Shown here piece after piece: positions 55,690 to 64,000 of a stretch of DNA of 64,000 nt. Every line of letters begins with the position of its first letter. Positions within the stretch are counted from its first letter, which is position 1. The notes beneath the pieces were generated by a model. The model was not told the DNA's origin. It saw nothing but the letters and a program-made list of their open reading frames with translations, and did no database searches. The DNA comes from Adiantum capillus-veneris (lineage: Eukaryota > Streptophyta > Polypodiopsida > Polypodiales > Pteridaceae), in the NCBI GenBank assembly GCA_014529385.2, contig CM043944.1:47277768-47341767 (forward strand), written 5' to 3'. A program made the position numbers and the translations under genes.

Positions 55690-57840
55690 GACCTCTATTT
55701 TATGTTTGCTTTCTTTTCAAGTAATCTTTGTACATATTTTGTTCATTGAAAATTACATCCCTACTTCTAAAGATTTTACCATCTTCTGGATTCCATAGGT
55801 GATAACCAAAGTCAGCTTCTCCATAGTCAATGAAGAAACACTTTTTGGACTTTGCATCTAGCTTTGACCTTAGGCTTTTATCTATGTGCATAAAAGTTTC
55901 GCACCCAAACACTTTGAGAAATACATAATTCACCAGTTTACATGTCCATGCCCCTTCTAGAACTCCCACATCCAATGTCGTTGAGAGTGACCGGTTGATT
56001 AAGTACACAGACCTACTTACTGCTTTCGCCCAAACCTCAAGCGGTAGGCATGCATGGAGCCGCATGCTTCGTTCTCGCTCCATGATTGTCATGTTCATCC
56101 TTTCTGAAATTCCATTTTGTTGAGGTATCCTTGGGGTTGTCCTTTGCCTCCGAATGCCATTGCTAGCATAAAAGCTTTCAAAAGCTTAGCTGCAATATTC
56201 ACCTCTATTGTCGGATCTGAGGCATTTAACCTTGATACCTGCTTCATTCTCCACAAAGGCTTTCCACCTTTGAAATATGAGAAACATATCGGATTTATTC
56301 TTCATTACATAAACCCATGTTTTCCTAGTCGCATTGTCTATGAATGTTACATAGTACAACGAGCCACCAAGGGATGGTGTACTTGTAGGACCCCAAACAT
56401 AAGAATGAACCGATTCAAGTTTTTATTTTTTTCTTTCATTTTCTGTCTTTTGAATTCTTACCTTCTTTTGTTTAGTGTAAACACAATCTTCACAAAACTC
56501 TAAATCCACTTCTTTCCAACCTGGTAGAAGCTTCTTTGATTGAAGGATTTGCATTACTTTGGCACTCGTATGTCCAAGCTGGTAAGTGCCATACCGCACT
56601 GACGACTTCTGTAGCTATTGCACAAGTTGAAGATTGTGTGTTGACAGTACACAAGTAAAGTGTATCAACCTTTTCTCCTTTGGCAACCACCAAAGATTTC
56701 TTTGAGATCTTCCAACGTTTGTTTTCGAATGCGATGTTGTGACCTTGATCGTCCAATTGTCCTGTTGAGATCAAATTTTTGCGAAGAGAAGGAACATGTC
56801 TAACATCTTTAAGCTTCCATTCAGTTCCACTAGCAGTTTTGACACAAATTGTACCTTTGCCGACAGTTTCACAAACTTCGTTATCTCCCAAGTATACATA
56901 CCCAAAATACCTTTGGTGTAATCTTGGAAATGTTGCTTGTGTGGTGTCGCATGAAATGAAGCCCCAAAATCTACTATGCAGGAATTAGACACATTGTCTA
57001 ATGAGAGAATTAGAGCGCCTTTCTCTACTTTACCTGCCACATTGGCCTCCGATGATGGTTTATTATCTTGATACTCCGACTCCTTCTTTTTGGACCAGCA
57101 ATCCTTCTTGACATGGCCCTTCTTGCTGTAGTTTCAACATTCAAGAACTGACTTTGTGCGTGAATTACTCCACCTTGAGCGATCACGACCCTTTTGGCTT
57201 TTGAACCTCTCCTTCGATCTTCCCCTCGTTTTCGCTGATAGTGCAGCACTTGATGATTCACATGTGCTTCTCCTTCGCATTTCTTCGCTTAGGAGAACAC
57301 CCACAACATCATCAAACTTAGGAGTCTTTGTGTCAGAGACAAAGTTACTTATATCCATCACAAGGTTCTCTCAACTATCCGGTAGAGACGATAGTATAAG
57401 GAGGGCTCGCACTTCTCGTCAAAATTGACCTTCACCGATCGAAGTTGACTTATGTTGGTATTAAAATCGTTTAGGTGTTCTGCAACAACTGAACCATTCT
57501 CTGTCCATTTTAGATTGAACAGACGCTTCATAAGAAATACCTTATTGGATGTCAATGGTTTCTCGTAGAAGCCGTCAAGTGACTTCATCAAGTCCTCCGT
57601 GGTCTCTATCTCCAAAAGATTGAAGGCCACCGTTGACACCAAGCTTAACCGAATTGTTCCTAATGCTTTTCGATCAAGGAAAATCCAAGCTTTATCTGCC
57701 ATCGTTGCAGGCTTCTTTACAACACCGCCTAGTGGTAAATAAAGGTCCTTCTAGTAGAGATAGTTTTTAATTTGCATCTTCCAGTGTTGGTAGTTTTTGC
57801 CGTTGAACTTCTCGATCTTGAACTTCCCTTCCTCCACCAT
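55690..57840 (-). pseudogene. Ty1/copia gag-protease-integrase fragment (element F)
   Basis: Minus-strand order from 57840: Gag start MVEEGKFKIEKFNGKNYQHW, then the UBN2-type body (57358-57702: STVAFNLLEIETTEDL, NKVFLMKRLFNLKW). A basic, zinc-knuckle-like zone follows (57025-57361). The protease reads CIVDFGASFHATPH (near 56970) where D-S-G is expected. The pre-integrase part reads WKLKDVRHVPSLRKNLISTG (56800). The integrase C-terminal part is MERERSMRLHACLPLEVWAK (near 56075), with the FGCETFMHI block. RT, RNase H and the 3' LTR are missing; the sequence stops next to relative E at about 55690. Multiple frame breaks. Confidence 0.85.
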
Positions 57841-57899
57841 TACTCCCACTCAATTCAAGGAATCCTTTCCTTGAGATACTTTAGCTACGAGCACACTTT

Positions 57900-58520
57900 G
57901 CTTTGATACTAGTTGTTAGGAAATAGGACGTAGCTAAGTAGATATTAGAGTAGTTTACTTAATAGAGAGATAATTTTCACACGGGAGATTAGAGAGAGAA
58001 AGAGCACGATATACGTGGTTCACTGAATGTGAGCTACGTCCATGGAAAAGTAGTTACTCAATGGCTTTAGTACTTCAAACTACAAGTAGGTTACAAAGGG
58101 ATTATACCCTTAATGGAGCTATCGCCTTGCCATCAACTTCACCATGCACCACGATCCGTTTTGTGTGTAGAAGAGGCCTTCTTCTATAAGCCAAAAAGGG
58201 TTGCCCTCTCCCATGAGAGGCAGTCGTGTGTAGCCACCCTTGTTAAGCAAGTCCAAGTTGGACTCTCCGATGCGCCCATGTGTGGCCGCCCCTTGAGAAA
58301 ACAAGTCCGCCTTGAAATCCGTAGCCGGCCATTGAAATCGGCCATCAATCACCGACCACCGGCCATTGACCACTCGCCAATTAAGCGACCGTTTTCGGAC
58401 CACTTTTGGACCGCCATCCGTCCATAATATTCCGACGAAAAGAAATATTTCGGTAAACGTGAATTTTTTATGAGTGTTTTTCTTACGTACAATGGATTTG
58501 CCTCATAATGGGGACCTTAC
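57900..58520 (-). repeat. Probable 5' LTR and PBS of element F
   Basis: The minus strand gives ...TTTCCTAACA, then two bases, then TAGTATCAAAGC, a mutated initiator-Met PBS just above the Gag start. The LTR side begins at 57916. An end at 58520 (minus-strand start TGTAAGGTCC) fits the inverted termini but has no second copy to confirm it. Confidence 0.45.
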
Positions 58521-61400
58521 AAATGTGCGTTTTAAAGACTGAAAATTACAACCAAAAAATTAGGCTCTGTACTTAACAAAAAATAAACTACGAAGTGCCA
58601 AATTTCAAAAAAAAGCATCCAAAATCCTATACATAAATATTCGTCAACCCATCTACACTTACAAATTCGTGAAGGGATGTTATTTTTTACCGTGGTACGA
58701 GAGACCTTTCATTGTGTGATATTCCTCATTCATGACAAGCTCAAAGTTGATGGCTTACTCGAGGGCTTACTTCGTCAAATTACCCTTGCACCCAAAAAAA
58801 AAAAAAAAAAAAGCTCTAAAAACATTTACGTATTTTGTCTTTTGTATGGCTAGAAGCATATAGAAGTTTAACATGGATTTAAGAGCCCGTCTACACAATT
58901 ACAAAAGCGCAATGACATAGTTTTCAAAGGCTTAAAGAAGGCATACATAACGGTTCATACTACCGTTCCACACATCATTCCTAACTGACCAATTTCGTCA
59001 CAAGTTTCTCATATCAAACTAGGTCCTAACTTCTCAAATGGTCGGGCAATAAGATTCTCCTTCATCCTAATTCATTGTAGATATAAACCCTTGTTTAAAA
59101 CCTAGGAAGTCTATTGAAATGCAGGTGTAACAAAGGAACTCTCAACGTATAAAATCAATTATTTATTACCCCAAACAAATATTGTCTCTACAAGAAACAA
59201 AAAGTTGCACGAAACTGTCATGGCATATAGAGTAAGGGGGCCACTAATGGCATTGCCCCATTACATAAACAAAAGAACACTGTGAAGATATATCATTAAA
59301 GCACCATTTTTGGGACGAGAATGGGCCTCGAGGTGGTATGGCTATAAGTTGTGGCTATCCCGTGTGTTGGGGACCAGGATGATAACACCTTTCAAAGGAA
59401 ATTATGAATCAAATGGGGGGGTCCTTGTATTAAAAACAAATTTAAGAATGGCATTCACCAAGTTGCTAATTTGTATGGCACTAAACTCAAGTATTGAATG
59501 AAAGACCATAGGTAAAAGAAATTTATGAGAGATTGTGATGATTACGGTAAAGATTATATGCTTATGTTGGAAGGGAGAATGTGAATGCAATTTTTGGGAG
59601 GAAATGCATCAATGGCCATGACATGTGGAACCATGTTATAGTTGTTGGAATTTTATCCATCCTATATGAATGTTTTGGCTTAAAAATCCATTTTCAGACT
59701 AACTATAAAATTAGAAGTTGAATGATTGAAATAAATGGTTGAAAGTGTTACACTTGTGTACTTATCGCAACCATTGTTTTGATGATTCATAGAAATTGCT
59801 CCAAACGGTGAAAGAATTTCACACAAGTGTTGTGACTGGACATGGAGTGGCTTGATTAGTACAAAGATCAACATTGCATATTTAAGGGGAAGAAGATATC
59901 ACAGCAATGCTCTATGCAACCTTGCCCTTCGGACCTCTCCTAGATGTGTGAGGCTATGTTAAGGGACAAATGAGGGAAGAGGCTGGAGTCCAATTGGAGA
60001 CGGTGCTAAGAGAGCCTAGACTCTAGTGTCTCATATTGTCCTAGGAGGTTCTCAGTATTGAGAGTGAGGAAATAGTGTTTTTTCTTTATTGACTTAATGG
60101 GAAATTCAAAGCCTCCAGTGCAGGTAGGGGTTTTGGGTTTGACAAGAGTTTGCTTCAAAAGGGAGTGGCTTGGGTAAGATGATAGGGTACATCTTGTGCG
60201 TTTGGCATGTGTTCAGCAACTGTGTATGGCATGTCTGAATATAATATACTTGGAAAGACAACCAATCTTCAGAGGTGGCTCATCAGAAGTTCAATCTTAT
60301 TTGTACATGGGAGCCTGAGGTTCTCTTATAAGAGTGAAAACCTACCAGGAAAGATCTAGCAAAGGCTACGCCTTTGGTAACAACCATCAAAACTAGGGTG
60401 AGTCTTTACTCATAACAAGGTTGACAGGCCGAACAGAACTGGCTAGCCATTAATTGTCCACCACCCCTCGAGTGACCAGCTTCGCACTAACCATGCAAAA
60501 CAGGAAACCACGAGAATATGCAAATCTCTCTTCCATAGTCAGCACTGACAAACCTTCCCTCGTCTACTTTGTAACAACTTCACCTCGTAAATCAAGGTGC
60601 TTCTAGCACAGAGCTGATTCACACCCTTCAATCTGAAATTTTCCAAATTAGTCATCCAGCCAAACATAAAATTAGTGAAAGGTCCACTAGCCCCATACAC
60701 CACATCCTCAAGAGTTATACCACCTTGCTCCAATAACCAACATTGGGCCTTTCGCCTGGTCAGCAGAAGACATAGCAGTGTGCGTCTAGACATTCATCGT
60801 ATAAAAACCTTTCAAAGGCAACTCTCACTTAACCTATCTGCTGGCCAAAACAAGATTCACAAATTCCATCAAAAAAAACATTGCAATTGTACCAACAAAC
60901 TTAGGAGATCCATGGACACTTCTGGCAAATTTAGACAGTCATTACAAGGACAGAGAAATAGAGTCAATAGAAACTACATTATAAGACAGTACAATCACAC
61001 ATCATTAATTCCACGTAGGGGTACATTACTAGGCTTGCTTATTCAAAGTAATATGGTTATAGATTCCTTTAGGCAAAGGAAGAGAGATTCCAAAAGAAGA
61101 ACCCTCCCTTAAGCTATAGTAGGCCTTCAAAAGAAGGCAGGAGGAGGTAAACCTTATCTTTGCAGGCATAACATATACTCATGGCACGAACACAGATACC
61201 CGACCTGCCACCCTGTGCCCAAAACAGATGCAAACTCCTCACCCTACTTCACCATCATCCAAGACGCAAATAAAAGTCCCTTCACATATACCACACAAAT
61301 TGGTCAGCACACAAGGGTCGAAAGAGCTTTGAATCTACATGCTTCCCAATTTGCCTAACATGCTCCACAACTACTGAGCCCATACACATTCGTCATGGGT
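58521..61400. other. Intergenic sequence, no gene recognised
   Basis: I see no confident coding region, RNA gene or LTR pair. A run of 19 A residues at 58794-58812 could be the tail of an old retroposed sequence. A short open stretch at 60539-60793 (minus, 84 codons) has no recognisable domain. Confidence 0.5.
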
Positions 61401-61839
61401 CACTAATGACCGCTTCAGTTCTTAAATATACTGTTACCACTGCATAGGCATGGACCAGGAACCCATAGCAAGAAGGATACTTTTGACATTAAGCCTTCGA
61501 CCTTCACTGCCTTAGAGGTACTCAGTAGAGAGATTGAGACAGTTCCAGATCACAGAAAAACATACGACCCAAAGAGAGCCAGAGATATCCTTCTTAGGTC
61601 ATTTCGACATAGAAAAGACAAGGCAACATCAAAGACACATAGCAGAGTAAAATTTTCTGCCAAAAGAGAGTAGACACTGGAGTTAAGATCAAAACAAACA
61701 TATCTAAACAAGGCCTCATAAAAAGGCTCCAGAAGTAACTTGAATCTACTTATAAGAAAGTATTTCGCCAAAAAAGCAGTTCGAAACTCAAGACCCTCTT
61801 CAAAAATAAAACTTGCTGGCATTGTTTCTGCCAAGGAAA
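61401..61839 (-). other. RPL4 3' untranslated region (extent uncertain)
   Basis: Follows the RPL4 stop codon in the minus-strand direction. No poly(A) site can be fixed. The open frame at 61550-61861 runs through the stop region in a different frame and is not credible as a gene. Confidence 0.45.
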
Positions 61840-63409
61840 TTACTGAGACACGCCGAGCCACTTTGAGAAGTTCTCAAATTCCGTATAGTCACTGTCTGAA
61901 ATCATTGTCTTATACCACGCATCTCCAGCTTTCTTAATCGCCTCCTTGTCAGCACCCTCCACCTGCAATACAAAGTCACCAAAACGTCAACAAAACGAGT
62001 CACGCCATAGAAACACTGTCAGAACTTTCGCACTAAAACAATGTATTTCCATCAGAATACAGATGGAGAGACTCAGATATCAGGAAGCTAGCTCTAAATA
62101 CAGTCCATAATAAGACTTAAGAGTCAACAAGCATTATCAGGCACTCCCTCATTACCAGAAGAAAATGATACCCAGGACAAAACATCTACTCATTACAGAA
62201 TGATAAAACTCTAAATCCAAGCCTTCAGTTTCTGCACAGCATGCACATTTATGCGATTGCGCACACAGCAAGAGTTTCCTGCCAGCAGAAAGAAATGAGA
62301 CTGAAAAACAGAAGTACCTGAGCAGCAGTGGGCTTCCTCTTTGCAGCCAACTTCTCTTGCCGAGCCTTTGCCCTCTGCACCTCAGCAAGTAACTCCATTC
62401 TTCGGGCAGTCTTGGCGTAAGGATTCAGCTTCACAAGAGATCCTAAGTTCTTCAATGGATTCTTCTTCAGCACCCGTCTCTTCACTTCCTTCTTTGTGGG
62501 ACGGACAACACATTGAATCTCATCAGAGTTGATGATCCGAGACAAATCTGAGTTTGCCATCAGAGGTCGGGGTAACGCATAATTCTTCTTGACCTTGGAC
62601 TTCTCATCAGCAGAACCAAACACCTGATCAAGCTTCTCAAACGCACACTTTGTCCAGATAATAAACCGGCCAAGGTGACCCCCGGGAGCAAGCTGCAATA
62701 GGTTGAGTCGATCCACAGAAGCAACTTCAACACCAGGAACATTCCTGAAAGCCTTCACAAGCTTGGCACCCTCGGTGCCATACACAATAAGAGGACCGCG
62801 GCGAGAAACATACCTACGGTTCCTCATTTTACCCTTACCAGCCCGAATGTTGCGACTGGCTATGGCCTTCTCCACATCCTCATAAGCTCCAATCTTCTTA
62901 AGCACCTTAACAGCAGAAGAAGTCTTTTCGAGGCTTTCGACGGAGTTGTCTAGAACAAGCGGCACTTCAGGGACCTGCTCAATTCGGTGACCGCGTGCAA
63001 GAACGAGAGAAGGTATGGCAGATGCAGCCAAGGCTGATACAACTGCATACCTCTTCTGATTGAGGTTGATCTTACGGTGCCACTTCCGCCAGATCTTGGT
63101 AGGAGCGAACATACGCCCACCTCGACACATGTTACCGAACGCTCCTTGGCCTGCTCTGTGAGTTCCACCACCAGGAACACGTGGAATACGGGAGACAGCT
63201 CGCCCAGTACCCCACGACTCTGCGGAGGTCTGATGACCGGCCTTCTTGCTCACAGCATAGGGCTGGCGCTTGTTTTTCGCCATGTTGGCATGCACGAAGT
63301 TGACGATGTCAGGGCGGATGGGGGCTTTGAGCACATCAGGAAGCGTGGTGCTTTCTGTCATGGCATCTCCATCTGCAGATTGGACGGTGACGAGAGGCCG
63401 GGCCGCCAT
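61840..63409 (-). CDS. RPL4: Cytosolic 60S ribosomal protein uL4 (RPL4)
   Basis: Host gene for a core protein of the large ribosomal subunit. Its long internal loop lines the nascent-chain exit tunnel. Exon 1 is 62318-63409 (364 codons) and exon 2 is 61840-61962 (40 codons plus TAA), giving 404 residues, the usual plant length. The start is the Met of [10 protein letters not shown], preceded by a leader with a telo-box. Family landmarks are [20 protein letters not shown], the tunnel-loop region [19 protein letters not shown] with [30 protein letters not shown] and [15 protein letters not shown]. The plant-type end is [15 protein letters not shown] then KWLGVSQ. Both splice sites are consensus (CAG/GTACTT; TTGCAG/GTG). 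It appears intact and functional. Confidence 0.97.
61963..62317 (-). other. RPL4 intron (355 bp, phase 0)
   Basis: Begins GTACTTCTG and ends TATTGCAG on the minus strand, after the Gln codon of KPTAAQ. I looked for snoRNA C/D boxes, which are common in ribosomal-protein introns, and saw no convincing pair. Confidence 0.93.
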
Positions 63410-64000
63410 TGCTGCTGCACAGAACCTGCAAGAGGAAGACGAGAAGCTAAAACCCTAATGAGCCCTCCGGCAGAAAGAGTGAGGAACGCGTTATGTATGC
63501 ATTTCTTCATAAGCGTCAAAGCATTCACCTAATAGGGCTGACGTGGCATTTGATCGATCAATCCTTACCGTTCACTTTCTGTGCAATTGGGAAAACAAAT
63601 TTTTAGATAGAATGCAGTGGTAAAGAGTTTGTAAGGGGCTATAGAGGCTCTCACTTGATTCCGAGCAACGTTCAGCTTGGTCCCAAGCACACAAGAAGTT
63701 GCAGAGATTTCTCAAGAAAGTCACTCTCTTGATGGGTAGTGCTCGTTACGCAACCACGTGGCAAAAATAAGCTCCCCTAAAAGCCATGTTAAATGGCAAT
63801 GGCTCCGTAAGGCTCGCAATTGTATATGTCAGAAGGACCTTGGTATCTCAATTATGACTGGCTCCTCCTTACAAATTATGCAAGCACCATGGCTTTCAAG
63901 GGTCCCCTATTTCGTTACCCAACTTCGAGAGCCTTGGATCATGATCATTCAACCTCCCCACAACTCCAAAGCACTATGGAGGGCATCCTTAGACCCACCC
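63410..64000 (-). promoter_or_regulatory. RPL4 leader and promoter region
   Basis: Contains a telo-box (AAACCCTAA on the plus strand, 63450-63458), a hallmark of plant ribosomal-protein promoters. It also has an ACGT-core element TGACGTGGC at 63539-63547. No clear TATA box is seen. Sequence beyond about 63650 may belong to other repeats. Confidence 0.6.
63450..63458. promoter_or_regulatory. Telo-box
   Basis: AAACCCTAA about 41 bp upstream of the RPL4 start codon. This motif coordinates expression of translation genes in plants. Confidence 0.75.

Noticed and set aside
60539-60793. 84-codon minus-strand ORF
   Set aside because: No recognisable motif, no neighbours in frame, and a length expected by chance.
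62152-62388. Open extension of RPL4 exon 1 past the intron boundary
   Set aside because: A consensus splice donor at 62317 and the conserved exon 2 at 61840-61962 show that the extension is intron.
63700-64000. Possible LINE RT C-terminal remnant (RKARNCICQKDLGIS-like reading)
   Set aside because: One short weak resemblance with no second motif; not supportable.

Overview
The window is nuclear DNA of a land plant with a large, repeat-rich genome. One ordinary host gene is recognisable: cytosolic ribosomal protein uL4 (RPL4), on the minus strand at the right end (61840-63409). It has a phase-0 GT-AG intron and a plant-style C-terminus. Almost everything else is LTR retrotransposon, much of it nested. 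I cannot name the species. The Ty3-type integrase region reminds me of elements from ferns or other seed-free plants, but that is only an impression.

Layout, left to right. 1-5150: old debris. A minus-strand Ty3 pol fragment (660-1388) is interrupted by the 3' end of a Ty1/copia element (LTR 1389-1968, RT/RNase H 1985-3010). It is followed by a plus-strand post-integrase relic (3540-5145). 5151-19972: element A, a decayed minus-strand chromovirus with 153-bp LTRs and TSD TATGT. Nested in its leader is element B (10383-19331, minus strand, 577-bp LTRs, TSD CTTGT), which is very young. B carries one intact 1726-codon Gag-protease ORF and no RT, RNase H or integrase. 20112-48153: element D, a giant plus-strand Ty3-type element (about 19 kb without its insert). 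It is interrupted by element T (34927-43656), a fairly young Tat-type element with two RNase H domains.

48154-58520: more debris. It holds an LTR (48739-49182), a leader resembling that of T, a copia gag/RT fragment (50914-52270), a shortened relative of D called E (52330-53800 and 54713-55640), a copia 5' LTR (54492-54709), and a copia gag-PR-IN fragment on the minus strand (55690-57840). 58521-61839 shows no gene I recognise, apart from the RPL4 3' UTR.

The best candidate for something undescribed is the D family. Its order is LTR, PBS, leader with a 24-bp palindrome repeated at intervals, Gag, protease, RT, RNase H, two tandem H2C2 zinc-binding modules, integrase core, a second retropepsin-like domain with W-[VI]-P-K-like motifs, a noncoding stretch with more copies of the palindrome, a third ORF rich in coiled coil, PPT and LTR. 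E keeps parts of the same order, including the duplicated-H2C2 linker and a homologue of the third ORF. B looks like a Gag-protease-only cousin that could be moved by D-like machinery: it shares the protease neighbourhood, the Asp-tRNA-like PBS and the WVPK motifs. T is inserted in the exact centre of one of D's palindromes.

All LTR, PBS, PPT and TSD calls come from reading the sequence directly. Family assignments rest on recognised motifs. No similarity search was possible.
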